Shown: positions 18,996 to 27,862 of the stretch, piece by piece
Layout of the letters: the number at the start of each line of letters is the position of its first letter
Numbering within the stretch: position 1 is the first letter of the stretch
Source of the DNA: an uncultured Prevotellaceae bacterium
GTDB lineage: Bacteria > Bacteroidota > Bacteroidia > Bacteroidales > Bacteroidaceae
Direction of reading: 5' to 3'
DNA length: 64,000 bases
NCBI GenBank assembly: GCA_900321425.1
Contig: ONWA01000010.1
Span: 1 to 64,000 of the forward strand
Made by a program: the position numbers and the translations under genes
Notes under the pieces: generated by a model
What the model saw: the letters and a program-made list of their open reading frames with translations, nothing else
Databases searched by the model: none
Told to the model about the DNA's origin: nothing

Positions 18996-19012
18996 TTGTT
19001 GCTGTCTGTTCT

Positions 19013-20461
19013 TTAAAACTCCAGAAACCCCAGACACTGCATCAGCTGTTTGTCTTGTTTGGCAAACTGTTGCCAGAATAAGTATCTACCGTCGCTGATC
19101 CTGAAGAAGCGCAGTTTCTTACCCGTCAGATCAGTGTCGAGCGTCGTCTCTGTCATCTTGTTGTCTTTGTCGATGCTCTTGATGCGTAGACGGAACGTGT
19201 TCTCCATCGCTATCCAGTTTTTGAATTTCGTGATTTTCTCTACCAGATAGTAACGGTCCTGATAATAGAAGGTGAACTGCTCCTCTGCAATCTGGAAACG
19301 CTTCTGGAATAATTTCGTCACGTTATCGCGGTCGCCCCAGTAGCCGATGAACGACTCCTCCAGTTCAGGTTTGATCCATGCGTAGCCACGATCCTCCTCG
19401 ATGATGATACCGTCTTTCTTCGTGTTGATATAGTTAGAGGCACCCGACGTATAGAACGGTGGGTTGAGCGACTGTCCGAAACGCTTCATCGGTGTCACCT
19501 CGTTGAGGTCGAAGTCGTAGTCGAAGATCATATTCATCAGGTAGAGCTTCATCTGCTTGCCGTCATAATCGAAGATCGTACCCGTCTTTAGGTTCATGTC
19601 TACGGGATCCGACTTATCCTGTTTGGCGATATCCTCAGCGGTAGTGTTGCCCACGAATCCCACGGGAAGTCCCTGCCAGGGGATATCCTTCGCAAACCAG
19701 GTACGCATACCTTCGTGCGACAGGACGGCCACATCCATGCGTCCGCCACTCTTTCCGAAACGAGGCTGACTCTTGGGCTTCTCGGCCACCTTCACGGAGG
19801 CAAGCACCACTTTCCCGTCATCGGTCACTGTCCAGGCAGAGGCGTAGGCAAAACGCTTATTGAACGAGATGATCGGGTATTTCACTTTGTCAAACACCCC
19901 ATTGGCAATCGGTTGGAAGTTCATGTCGTAGAGATGCACGTCGTGACTGATAACCACATCGAAGAGCTCCTTCTTTGGGAGGTATCTCACCACGATGGCG
20001 GCAAAATCACCGTGCTCAGCGTATTTCACCTCTACCGCCGCATACTTGGTGGTCTTCATCTTGAAGAGCGTCTCTTGTTTCAAAAGTTGCAGACTCTGTT
20101 CGTCAAACACCAGATGTACAATATCCTCATGCTCTTGTAGAATGAAGTGAATTTTCTGGTCGTAAATCCGATGACTCAGTTCCTCGGCCTCAGGCAGCAC
20201 CTTGGCAGAGAAACTGCTCTTGATATTAAACTCCTCGTCGAAACGGATGAAATGTGCTCTGTTCTTATCCTTGCAGTAGGCGGTCACCAGTCCGTGCTGA
20301 TAATCGAGGATATTCCATTCGAGGGGATCTTTGCCCCATGCAGACCCCGTCCACTCCTTAGGAGCTGGGAACATCTTACCAAGTGTTAACTGAGGGTTAT
20401 GTGCCATCGCATCCAGAGCGGTGAACACCATCATTAATATGAATACTATGCTCTTTTTCAT
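19013..20461 (-). CDS. Secreted protein of unknown function (482 aa)
   Basis: I do not recognise this family. From the ATG at 20461 there is a clear signal peptide (cleavage near DAMA). The mature part is rich in beta-type segments with repeated aromatic-containing strands (for example NILDYQHGLVTAYCKDKN, MNMIFDYDFDLNEVTPMK), which fits a beta-propeller or a similar repeated beta fold. No catalytic motif or lipobox. Monocistronic: its own promoter is just upstream and a terminator downstream. The frame runs five codons further up, but that part overlaps the promoter. Confidence 0.75.
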   Translation of the reverse strand: MKKSIVFILMMVFTALDAMAHNPQLTLGKMFPAPKEWTGSAWGKDPLEWNILDYQHGLVTAYCKDKNRAHFIRFDEEFNIKSSFSAKVLPEAEELSHRIYDQKIHFILQEHEDIVHLVFDEQSLQLLKQETLFKMKTTKYAAVEVKYAEHGDFAAIVVRYLPKKELFDVVISHDVHLYDMNFQPIANGVFDKVKYPIISFNKRFAYASAWTVTDDGKVVLASVKVAEKPKSQPRFGKSGGRMDVAVLSHEGMRTWFAKDIPWQGLPVGFVGNTTAEDIAKQDKSDPVDMNLKTGTIFDYDGKQMKLYLMNMIFDYDFDLNEVTPMKRFGQSLNPPFYTSGASNYINTKKDGIIIEEDRGYAWIKPELEESFIGYWGDRDNVTKLFQKRFQIAEEQFTFYYQDRYYLVEKITKFKNWIAMENTFRLRIKSIDKDNKMTETTLDTDLTGKKLRFFRISDGRYLFWQQFAKQDKQLMQCLGFLEF

Positions 20462-20465
20462 AATG

Positions 20466-20545
20466 CAAAGATACAAAAAATACGTGATAATCTATACTTT
20501 TTGGCCTATAAGTTTCGTATTTTTTAACGGAAATGTATACCTTTG
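20466..20545. promoter_or_regulatory. Divergent promoters between the 482-aa protein and the ABC exporter
   Basis: Leftward box TATCTTTG (20473-20466, minus strand) lies only five bases before the ATG at 20461, so that mRNA would be leaderless or nearly so. Rightward box TACCTTTG (20538-20545) serves the ABC gene at 20570. Confidence 0.6.
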
Positions 20546-20569
20546 CCGTCGTAAAACGCGAAAAATACG

Positions 20570-21190
20570 ATGATAGAACTAAAAAATGTGTCTTTAGAGG
20601 TCGATGGGAACCCGCTCATTAGTCATTTTTCACTCACTGCCGTTGCAGGCGAACTGGTGGCTATCGTGGGCGAGTCGGGCGTTGGAAAGTCCACGTTGCT
20701 GAAGGCTATTCTCGGTTTCACACCTTTGAAGGAGGGTATGATCAGTATCGATGGTGAGCCGCTGAACGGCTATTCTGCCGTCTTCTTCCGTCGCCTCATG
20801 GCTTATGTGCCTCAGGAGCTGTCGCTGCCCTGTGAGTCGGTGGCGGAGATGGTGTCGCTGCCGTTTACGCTCCACCAGAACAAGCATATCGTTTTCTCCA
20901 AGGAGCGGTTGATGGAAGAGTGGGAAAAACTGGGGCTCAGTGCGTCGCTCTATGACAAGCAGGTGAGCGAGGTGAGTGGTGGTGAGCGTCAACGTATGAT
21001 GATTTCCGTCAGTGTGCTGTTGGACAAGCCTATCCTACTGGCCGACGAGCCCACGTCGGCACTCGACAATTTCTCCTCGCAGAAGGTCTTGAGCTATTTT
21101 CGCGACTATGCGTCGAAGGGTCATACAGTCATCGTCGTTAGTCACGATCCGTTGTTCGCGCAAGGTAGCGATCGTGTCATTCAACTATAA
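20570..21190 (+). CDS. fetA: ABC transporter ATPase, FetA-like
   Basis: 206-residue ATPase with Walker A GESGVGKST, signature VSGGERQRM, Walker B PILLADEPTSALD and switch His in VVSHD. Short, single-domain form. Its partner 20 bp downstream is a FetB/UPF0014 permease; in E. coli the FetAB pair exports iron and gives peroxide tolerance. The substrate here is inferred from the partner only. Confidence 0.85.
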   Translation: MIELKNVSLEVDGNPLISHFSLTAVAGELVAIVGESGVGKSTLLKAILGFTPLKEGMISIDGEPLNGYSAVFFRRLMAYVPQELSLPCESVAEMVSLPFTLHQNKHIVFSKERLMEEWEKLGLSASLYDKQVSEVSGGERQRMMISVSVLLDKPILLADEPTSALDNFSSQKVLSYFRDYASKGHTVIVVSHDPLFAQGSDRVIQL

Positions 21191-21210
21191 AATATGGATT
21201 CACTATAGGT

Positions 21211-21996
21211 ATGGGAACATTAGATATTTCTTATCTGGGACTGGTATTGGGATTGCTGCTCATGGGTATCCCCTTGTATTTCTTCTGGCACTTTGCCCGT
21301 CATCTGGTACGTTCCACGCTCATCGCTACGGCGCGTATGATCATCCAGCTGGCGTTCATTGGTCTCTACCTCCGCTATCTCTTCGAGTGGAACAGCCCGT
21401 GGATTAATATCCTATGGCTGGTGGTGATGACGATGGTGGCTACGGTCACTGCCGCCCGTCGTGCCCAACTCAAGTGGCGGGTCATCCTGTTGCCGTTGAG
21501 CGTAGGACTGTTCTCTACGGCGGTGCTCATCGGTCTTTTCTTCCTTTGGATTGTGCTAGGACTGTCTAACCCCTTCGATGCCCGTTACTTCATTCCCATC
21601 ATGGGTGTGCTGATGGGTAATATGCTGGGTGTCAACGTGTTCGCCTTAGGCATCTACTACGACGGCTTGCAGCGTGAGCATCAGCTCTATTACTACCTGT
21701 TGGGCAATGGAGCCAGTCATTTCGAGGCTATTGTACCTTTCCTGCGTAAGGCGATGGTACAGGCCTGTCAGCCATGTATTGCCAATATGGCGGTGATGGG
21801 CCTCGTCTCACTGCCGGGCACGATGATCGGTCAGATTTTGGGTGGTTCGGCGCCAGGTGTCGCTATCAAGTACCAGATGATGATTGTCGTCATCACCTTT
21901 GCCGCCTCCATGCTCTCTATCATGATCACAGTATGGCTGGCCAACCGTCGTTCCTTCGATGCCTACGGACGCTTGCTTGACGTCAGGACGAAGTAA
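21211..21996 (+). CDS. fetB: ABC transporter permease, FetB/UPF0014 family
   Basis: 261-residue inner-membrane protein with about seven hydrophobic helices. Family signatures are the charged loop TAARRAQLKWR and the conserved stretch MGVLMGNMLGVNVFALG followed by SLPGTMIGQILGG. Forms an operon with the ATPase gene. Probable role: metal (iron) export. Convergent with the phosphatase gene 16 bp downstream; no terminator hairpin seen between them. Confidence 0.88.
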   Translation: MGTLDISYLGLVLGLLLMGIPLYFFWHFARHLVRSTLIATARMIIQLAFIGLYLRYLFEWNSPWINILWLVVMTMVATVTAARRAQLKWRVILLPLSVGLFSTAVLIGLFFLWIVLGLSNPFDARYFIPIMGVLMGNMLGVNVFALGIYYDGLQREHQLYYYLLGNGASHFEAIVPFLRKAMVQACQPCIANMAVMGLVSLPGTMIGQILGGSAPGVAIKYQMMIVVITFAASMLSIMITVWLANRRSFDAYGRLLDVRTK

Positions 21997-22012
21997 CACC
22001 CTTTAAAACGAG

Positions 22013-22498
22013 TCAATAGCTGCGATGATCTTTCTCATATTTATCCAATAAGGCTTGACAACCCTCTAATACATCGCGCCAGGTAGCTTCGAAGTCGCCT
22101 GTGTACCACGGGTCGGCAACATCACCTGGACGGCGGGTATAGTCCATCAGCATCGTAATTTTCTCTTTAGGATCACCATCACAGATGTTCCGCATGTTTC
22201 GGATATTCCAGGAATCCATACCTATCAGCAGGTCATAGCGGTCGTAATCTGAGCGGGTCATCTGACGTGCCGTCTTTCCTTGACAGCTGATACCATGCTC
22301 TGCCAATTTACGTCTTGCAGGAGGATAGACACTGTTACCAATCTCCTCTGTTGATGTTGCTGCCGACTCAATCAGGAAAGAGTCCTCGAGACCTGCCTTT
22401 TTCACCAGATTCTTCATGACAAATTCTGCCATCGGGCTACGGCAGATATTCCCATGACACACGAAAAGAATCCTGTATTTTCCTTTATTATTCATCAT
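22013..22498 (-). CDS. Low-molecular-weight protein-tyrosine phosphatase
   Basis: 161 residues. The P-loop CHGNICRSP near residue 14 (Cys and Arg nucleophile site) and the acid loop DPWYTGDF near the C-terminus are both intact. Could act on protein tyrosines or on arginine phosphate; sequence does not decide. The start may be either of two adjacent ATGs. It follows the C1 peptidase gene by 14 bp on the same strand. Confidence 0.93.
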   Translation of the reverse strand: MMNNKGKYRILFVCHGNICRSPMAEFVMKNLVKKAGLEDSFLIESAATSTEEIGNSVYPPARRKLAEHGISCQGKTARQMTRSDYDRYDLLIGMDSWNIRNMRNICDGDPKEKITMLMDYTRRPGDVADPWYTGDFEATWRDVLEGCQALLDKYEKDHRSY

Positions 22499-22512
22499 GC
22501 GTAATGGTTTGA

Positions 22513-23628
22513 TTAGTCGAAGTCGGCGATATTGAGGTCATCACGCAATTTCTTGGGGAGTGCATGACGATTGAGAAACAGATAGGTGGTATTCAGGGTT
22601 ATATAGTCGCGTGACATATACCAGATACCCTCGTACTGTCCGGATTTTCCCCATGAGTTTTTCACCAGGTAGTATGGCTTTCCTTGCTCGTCAAGAGCTT
22701 TTCCGTAGATAAGCATCACATGATCGTATGTGAACTCCCATTTATTCCATTGATCTTGACGCAATTCTTGGGTGGGGATGACTCCATCGGATAACATGGC
22801 AATGCCTGAACGTGTGAAGTCACCTGATACATCGCCACCCCATGCTACCGTATAGCCAGCGTCTAGTGCTTTGTCCAGCACCTCCATCAATTGGTTGATG
22901 GGAAGATTGTAACTAGGTTTCAACCGCCATTTGTAAGGAGCCTCGATAATAAACCACTTATTGAAAGAATGATGTGTAAAGCTCGTCAGACTAACATAAT
23001 CATTGAAATCAATTCCAAGACTTTCTGCAAAAGTCTTTGGTGTATATGTCTTTCCTTCATAGTCAAACGACTGAGGACAGTGCCCGATATAGCGCTCAAT
23101 AACTGACAGGACACTGTCTTGCCAATGTGGTAAAGGTGTCTTGACATCTTTCTTGATAATACCTCTTATCGTTTGCTCCAGTTCAGGGAAGAATACTTTG
23201 AAGTTAGCTAAGGAGTCTCCTGTCAGCGATCCTGGTGCCGGCATAGCTTCCTCAGGACAGATGCCGTGCTGGCGGATGACTTCTAATACGTCGTCACACG
23301 ATCCTCCCTCAGAGATCTGACTGTAGCCGTGCATTCGGACATAATGTGTGGCACAATCCATATAGTCCTTGTTGACTGCATACATCTCACACAGATTATA
23401 AGTCTTGCCTGTCTTTCGTAATATTTCACTCTCAAAATACCCTAGTGTTGCATAAGCCCAGCAAGTACCGCTCCTATATTGGTTCTTCACACTTGTTATC
23501 GGTAGCTCCTTGATGACCTTGAATGTTTTCTTTACTTCCGAGGTTTTCGCACTCTTCTGTAGGTTTTCCTGTGCTGATGCACCAATGCAAGATATCAGAC
23601 CGATTGCAAACAACGTAATCTTTCTCAT
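22513..23628 (-). CDS. Secreted C1-family cysteine peptidase (bleomycin-hydrolase-like)
   Basis: 371 residues from the ATG at 23628, with a signal peptide (cleavage near GASAQ). Catalytic Cys in YRSGTCWAYATLGYFE, His in YDHVMLIYG and Asn in LVKNSWGKSG are present, as is the C1B-type spacing. Probably a periplasmic or surface aminopeptidase or endopeptidase. It is shorter than and clearly different from the second C1 peptidase at 38220. Confidence 0.88.
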   Translation of the reverse strand: MRKITLFAIGLISCIGASAQENLQKSAKTSEVKKTFKVIKELPITSVKNQYRSGTCWAYATLGYFESEILRKTGKTYNLCEMYAVNKDYMDCATHYVRMHGYSQISEGGSCDDVLEVIRQHGICPEEAMPAPGSLTGDSLANFKVFFPELEQTIRGIIKKDVKTPLPHWQDSVLSVIERYIGHCPQSFDYEGKTYTPKTFAESLGIDFNDYVSLTSFTHHSFNKWFIIEAPYKWRLKPSYNLPINQLMEVLDKALDAGYTVAWGGDVSGDFTRSGIAMLSDGVIPTQELRQDQWNKWEFTYDHVMLIYGKALDEQGKPYYLVKNSWGKSGQYEGIWYMSRDYITLNTTYLFLNRHALPKKLRDDLNIADFD

Positions 23629-23656
23629 ATGATATATCATTTACTAATATTGGTTG

Positions 23657-23818
23657 CAAAGATACTCATTTATTTTAAATTCTCCAGTTTTTTAGTAACA
23701 TTTGCAAACTATTTTTGAGGGGTGTCCATCAGGGCCCCCTATTATACGTCTCTTATTGTTAAAAAACTCAAAAGGAGAGGGGGAAAACCCAAAAATACAG
23801 GGAAAATGCGTATCTTTG
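23657..23818. promoter_or_regulatory. Divergent promoters between C1 peptidase and Nif3 genes
   Basis: Leftward TATCTTTG on the minus strand (23664-23657) is 29 bp before the peptidase ATG. Rightward TATCTTTG at 23811-23818 precedes the Nif3 gene. The 150 bp between them show no ORF or hairpin worth calling. Confidence 0.6.
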
Positions 23819-23872
23819 CACCGCAAACGGAGAAGAACGTGCCTTCGGGAGCACAAAATAAAACATTGAAGC

Positions 23873-24658
23873 GTGAAAATCAAACAAGTGATGAACGCCC
23901 TTGAACGATTCGCGCCTCTGCCCTTGCAGGAAAGCTGGGATAATGCTGGCCTGCAACTGGGACTGACAGAGACGGAGGTTTCAGGGGCATTATTGTGTCT
24001 GGACGTCAACGAGCAAATCGTGGACGAGGCTATACGAAGAGGCTGTAACCTCATCGTGTCGCACCATCCGCTGCTGTTCAGAGGACTCAAACAAATCTCC
24101 GACCTCAACGACGTGCAACGCACGGTGATGAAGACCATTGAGAACCATATCGCTGTGATATCCATGCATACGAACATGGACAACGCACAGGGTGGGGTTA
24201 ATTTCAAAATAGCGGAGAAACTGGGACTACAGAATGTGACGTTTCTGGCGGCGAAGACCGTAGACGGCACTGAGGTTGGAGCAGGTATCGTCGGCGAATA
24301 TGCGACACCCGTGGAGGCAGCAGCGTTTATCCAACAGGTGAAAACAGCATTCCACGTGGCGTGCGCACAGTGCAACGAACAGCTGCAGCGCCCAGTCAGA
24401 CGTGTCGCCATCTGTGGCGGAGCAGGCGACTTCCTGCTGGACGAGGCAGTAGCAGCCGGTGCCGACGCCTTTATCACAGGAGAAATGCACTACCACCAGT
24501 ATTTCGGCTACGAACAGCAGATTCAGATCTGTGTAATCGGGCACTACCAGAGTGAACAGTTCACTACCGAGATCTTCCAACAGATTATCCGGGAGAACTG
24601 TCCCGACGTGAAGACTTTGATTGCAGAAACAAATACAAATCCTATTAAATACATGTAA
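23873..24658 (+). CDS. Nif3-like dinuclear metal-centre protein
   Basis: 261 residues from a GTG start (no suitable ATG upstream; homology starts at KIKQVMNALERFAPL). Metal-binding motifs are SHHPLLF, HTNMDNAQGGVN and the C-terminal GHYQSE. This is the short form without the PII-like insert found in many relatives. Conserved but of uncertain function; often annotated wrongly as GTP cyclohydrolase I type 2. Followed after two bases by the zinc-ribbon gene, a pairing seen widely. Confidence 0.92.
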   Translation: MKIKQVMNALERFAPLPLQESWDNAGLQLGLTETEVSGALLCLDVNEQIVDEAIRRGCNLIVSHHPLLFRGLKQISDLNDVQRTVMKTIENHIAVISMHTNMDNAQGGVNFKIAEKLGLQNVTFLAAKTVDGTEVGAGIVGEYATPVEAAAFIQQVKTAFHVACAQCNEQLQRPVRRVAICGGAGDFLLDEAVAAGADAFITGEMHYHQYFGYEQQIQICVIGHYQSEQFTTEIFQQIIRENCPDVKTLIAETNTNPIKYM

Positions 24659-24660
24659 TT

Positions 24661-25509
24661 ATGGCAAAGAAAAATCCAAATGATTTGAGCGTAGAGGAGC
24701 GCTTGAAGCTGCTCTATCAGTTGCAGACAGCCCTCTCAGCTATCGACGAGAAGAAAGCCATCAGAGGTGAGCTTCCCCTCGAAGTAGAGGACCTTGAAGA
24801 TGAGATCGAGGGTCTGAACACACGTATCGAGAAGATTCAGACGGAGATCAGCGAGTTCCAGAAAGCTGTCAATCAGAAAAAGGGCGAGATCACGGACGCA
24901 CAGGCTACCGTGGAGCGCTACAAGGCACAGTTGAACGACGTAAAGAACAACCGTGAGTACGACACGCTGTCGAAGGAGATCGAGTTCCAGTCGCTGGAGA
25001 TTGAGCTCTGTAATAAGAAAATTCGTGAGGGACAGGCAAGAATCGCGGAGAAAAACGAGGAGTTGGAGACCAGCAAACAGACACTGGCTGAGCGACAGAA
25101 CGACCTGGAAATCAAGAAGAGCGAGCTCGACGAGATCATGGAGGAGACACGCGCAGAGGAGGAGAAGCTGAAGGAGAAGGCCAGAGACCTAGAGGCGAAG
25201 ATTGAAACACGACTGCTGACATCGTTCAAACGTATCCGTAAGAACGCACGCAACGGTCTGGGCGTGGTGTACGTGCAGCGTGATGCCTGCGGCGGCTGCT
25301 TCAACAAGATTCCACCACAGCGACAGCTGGATATCAAGATGCACAAGAAGGTAATCGTTTGCGAGTACTGCGGACGTATTCTCGTGGATCCAGAACTGGC
25401 TGGCGTGAAGGTCGAGAAACCCGTTGAGGAGAAGAAAACGACGCGTAAGCGCGCCATCCGTAAGACGGCTACTTCGAAGAAGACGACCGATGCCACGGAT
25501 ATGGAATAA
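24661..25509 (+). CDS. Coiled-coil zinc-ribbon protein (C4-type)
   Basis: 282 residues. Residues about 15-185 form a long coiled coil (heptads of Leu/Ile with Glu/Lys), then a C4 zinc ribbon (CGGC near 210 and CEYCG near 236), then a basic Lys/Arg/Thr tail (about 250-282). Member of the CdsZ/zf-RING_7-type family that pairs with Nif3. The basic tail suggests nucleic acid or ribosome contact; that is inference. Confidence 0.88.
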   Translation: MAKKNPNDLSVEERLKLLYQLQTALSAIDEKKAIRGELPLEVEDLEDEIEGLNTRIEKIQTEISEFQKAVNQKKGEITDAQATVERYKAQLNDVKNNREYDTLSKEIEFQSLEIELCNKKIREGQARIAEKNEELETSKQTLAERQNDLEIKKSELDEIMEETRAEEEKLKEKARDLEAKIETRLLTSFKRIRKNARNGLGVVYVQRDACGGCFNKIPPQRQLDIKMHKKVIVCEYCGRILVDPELAGVKVEKPVEEKKTTRKRAIRKTATSKKTTDATDME

Positions 25510-25528
25510 ACCATCGGCAGACAAACCT

Positions 25529-25557
25529 AAAAGCGGCACTTCTGAATGCCGCTTTTT
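25529..25557 (+). terminator. Intrinsic terminator
   Basis: 10-bp stem (25529-25538 with 25547-25556), 8-base loop, followed by T. The stem includes A-rich and T-rich ends, so it can work for both the zinc-ribbon gene and the convergent HSDR_N gene. Confidence 0.85.
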
Positions 25558-25561
25558 CATG

Positions 25562-26011
25562 CTATAACGCTTCGTAATCGGGGATATCACGCAGGAACAC
25601 GTAACGGTTGTTCGCATAGTCCATACGACAGCAATAGTGCTCCAGACCGTTGCTCACCATCAGATAATCGACCTTCAACAGGAGGTTGTAGACGGAAATC
25701 TGGTCGAACACCTTCTGCTGAAGGGTAACGGTGGGCGCCTTGTACTCGATAATCATACGGGGCTGCAACTCCTTCGTATACAGGATACTATCGCAGCGCA
25801 AACGCTTATCGCCTATCTTTAGCTCAATCTCATTGCCGAATAGCGCCTTGGGGTAGTGCTTGTGCTCGATGAGGTAGTGAACGAAGTGCTGGCGCACCCA
25901 TTCCTCAGGTGTCAGCGCCACGTATTTCTGACGTAAAATGTCGAAAATCGCACGCTTCGTACCCTCTTCTTTGATTTTTATATCGTAGGATGGTAGGTTT
26001 AATCGATACAT
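25562..26011 (-). CDS. Stand-alone HsdR-N-like PD-(D/E)XK nuclease-fold protein
   Basis: 149 residues from the ATG at 26011. Resembles the isolated N-terminal domain of type I restriction HsdR: acidic Asp in RLRCDSILY and the EYK triplet in RMIIEYKAP match a PD-(D/E)XK core. No modification or specificity subunit is nearby, so it is not a restriction system in itself. Located head-to-head with holA, a pairing I associate with Bacteroidota; this suggests a DNA maintenance role but is unproven. Confidence 0.8.
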   Translation of the reverse strand: MYRLNLPSYDIKIKEEGTKRAIFDILRQKYVALTPEEWVRQHFVHYLIEHKHYPKALFGNEIELKIGDKRLRCDSILYTKELQPRMIIEYKAPTVTLQQKVFDQISVYNLLLKVDYLMVSNGLEHYCCRMDYANNRYVFLRDIPDYEAL

Positions 26012-26016
26012 TTTAT

Positions 26017-26038
26017 TATCTTTGCACGTGCAAAAGTA
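26017..26038. promoter_or_regulatory. Overlapping divergent promoters with 14-bp palindrome
   Basis: Rightward box TATCTTTG at 26017-26024 (holA) and leftward box TACTTTTG at 26038-26031 (nuclease-fold gene) point past each other. Between and across them lies a perfect 14-bp palindrome, TTTGCACGTGCAAA (26021-26034). The two predicted start sites fall within a few bases of each other, so only one promoter can be occupied at a time. Confidence 0.7.
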
Positions 26039-26061
26039 CAATAAATAATTGAGATTACTAC

Positions 26062-27087
26062 ATGGCAGAGTCGAAAAATGCAACATACGAGGCGATTATG
26101 AGCGATCTAAAAGCCCGCAAATTCGCACCTATCTACTATCTGATGGGTGACGAGGCGTATTATATCGATCAGATCACCGATTATATCGCAGAACACGTGC
26201 TGACACCCGAGGAACGCGACTTCAACCAAACCGTGCTCTTTGGTAGTGATGTGAACGCCTCGCAGATTACCGATGTGGCTAAACGCTACCCGATGATGTC
26301 GGAATACCAAGTGGTCATCGTCAAAGAGGCACAGAACATCAAAAATACGGATGCGCTGGCCGCTTATGTAGAAAAACCACTTGCCAGTACGATTCTCGTG
26401 ATGTGCCATAAAAACGGCACGCTGGACAAAAGAAAGACGCTCGCCTCGAAAATACAGAAAAATGGCGTGCTCTTCGAGAGCAAAAAATTGGGCGAAAAGG
26501 AGCTGCCAGCCTTTATAGAACGCTATCTGAAACAGCATACAGCGACCATCGATACGAAGTCGACACAGATGATTGTAGAGGCGATAGGAGCTGATCTGAG
26601 CCGTTTGACAAGCGAACTGGATAAACTGCTTATCGCACTGCCGGAAAACGACAAGAACGTCACTCCACAGGTGGTGGAGAATCAAATAGGGGTGAGCAAG
26701 GACTTCAATGCCTTCGAGCTGAAAGCTGCCCTCGTGAACCGTGATGTGTACAAAGCAAATCAGATTATCCAGTATTTCGACGAAAATCCCAAGTCTGGAG
26801 GACCTTTTAAGCTCGTTCCCTTGCTTTTTAGCTATTTCCAGAACCTGATGATGGCTTATTATGCACCCAATCCAAAAAGTCAGGAGGATGTAGCAGGGTG
26901 GTTGGAACTCAAAAATGTGTGGGCAGCCAAAGAATACATGACGGGCATGAGAAATTACTCAGGTATGAAGGTGATGCAGATTATCGGCAAACTAAGAGAG
27001 ACGGATGCGAAAATGAAAGGATTGGACAATCCAAATACCGATCAGGGAGACCTGATGAAGGAATTAATTTTTTACATTTTACACTAA
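26062..27087 (+). CDS. holA: DNA polymerase III delta subunit
   Basis: 341 residues. Clamp-loader subunit that opens the sliding clamp. The family opening APIYYLMGDEAYYIDQITDYI and the central EIGADLSRLTSELDKL-type helix (IGADLSRLTSELDKL) are present. Length is normal. Functionally linked to dnaN elsewhere in the window. Confidence 0.93.
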   Translation: MAESKNATYEAIMSDLKARKFAPIYYLMGDEAYYIDQITDYIAEHVLTPEERDFNQTVLFGSDVNASQITDVAKRYPMMSEYQVVIVKEAQNIKNTDALAAYVEKPLASTILVMCHKNGTLDKRKTLASKIQKNGVLFESKKLGEKELPAFIERYLKQHTATIDTKSTQMIVEAIGADLSRLTSELDKLLIALPENDKNVTPQVVENQIGVSKDFNAFELKAALVNRDVYKANQIIQYFDENPKSGGPFKLVPLLFSYFQNLMMAYYAPNPKSQEDVAGWLELKNVWAAKEYMTGMRNYSGMKVMQIIGKLRETDAKMKGLDNPNTDQGDLMKELIFYILH

Positions 27088-27124
27088 AAAAACGGGTTTT
27101 AACCAGTTTGAATTTCTAGAATGG

Positions 27125-27149
27125 GCGTTCTTCACGAACGCTTTTTTTT
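27125..27149 (+). terminator. Intrinsic terminator after holA
   Basis: 6-bp stem GCGTTC/GAACGC (27125-27130, 27136-27141) with a 5-base loop, followed by eight T. Confidence 0.85.
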
Positions 27150-27790
27150 ATGCCTGATCGCCCATGAAATCAGGGAATCCGAGAGAAAAATACCCTCTGA
27201 TAACCCCTCAAAACTCGCGTATTTTTTTTAGCCCCATATTTCGTGCGAAAAACGCTAGAATTTCAAAATTTGAGTCCGAGGGAGCGCCTGAAATTTACAT
27301 TTAACCAAAATTAATTGTTTGTTTTGTTAATTTACAACTGAAAAGAGTTTAGCATCGTAGATATAATTGTAAAATAGAAATGCAAAAATTTACAAATAAG
27401 TTATTGATGTTAAACCCGAATCAACATTTCAATATCCGAATATTTCGCATTATAAATGCTTATCAATATTTATACATCACACCGTTTATAAGTGTATCTT
27501 AATCAAAATCAGCACATTATACGATTTTATTCAATTAAATGCCGCGTATATAAAGAAACCTGGTACAACATACATGCATAATCGCCCTGTTATATCCATA
27601 TTTAGGAAACTATACGATATTGGAAACCAGTCAAATAGCTCTAATAACTACTGAAATGCTTTGTTGTGATTTAATCATGTAAATTTAAGTTTGTGATGTT
27701 GTGTACATTTCTTTGATTTTGTGAAATCGCGATTTGTAAATACAAAACTCAAAATTTAAAGTTTACTCTTGAAAATTTCCGCTACAAATG
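27150..27790. other. AT-rich non-coding stretch
   Basis: About 640 bp without a supportable ORF or RNA gene. Very AT-rich after 27290, with small palindromes (for example GCATT-ATA-AATGC near 27448). No DnaA-box cluster that I can recognise. The right end carries the promoter of the XRE regulator. Confidence 0.6.
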
Positions 27791-27821
27791 TTGCATATTC
27801 CATTTTTTTGTTTTACCTTTG
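27791..27821 (+). promoter_or_regulatory. Promoter of the XRE regulator
   Basis: TTGC at 27791-27794, 19-nt spacer, TACCTTTG at 27814-27821; close to the Bacteroidota consensus. Confidence 0.65.
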
Positions 27822-27862
27822 TAAAAAGTTCAAAAAATCACGTTTTTTACCCTATTTCAAGC

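Noticed and set aside
23692..24477. 261-codon minus-strand ORF over the Nif3 gene
   Set aside because: Low-complexity Ser/Ala/Cys-rich translation without any family pattern; the plus strand carries a full Nif3 gene in the same place.
25562..26011. Type I restriction-modification system
   Set aside because: Only a stand-alone HsdR-N-like domain; no helicase, HsdM or HsdS nearby.
27150..27790. Replication origin in the AT-rich gap
   Set aside because: No dnaA gene and no cluster of recognisable DnaA boxes; holA and dnaN nearby are not enough evidence.
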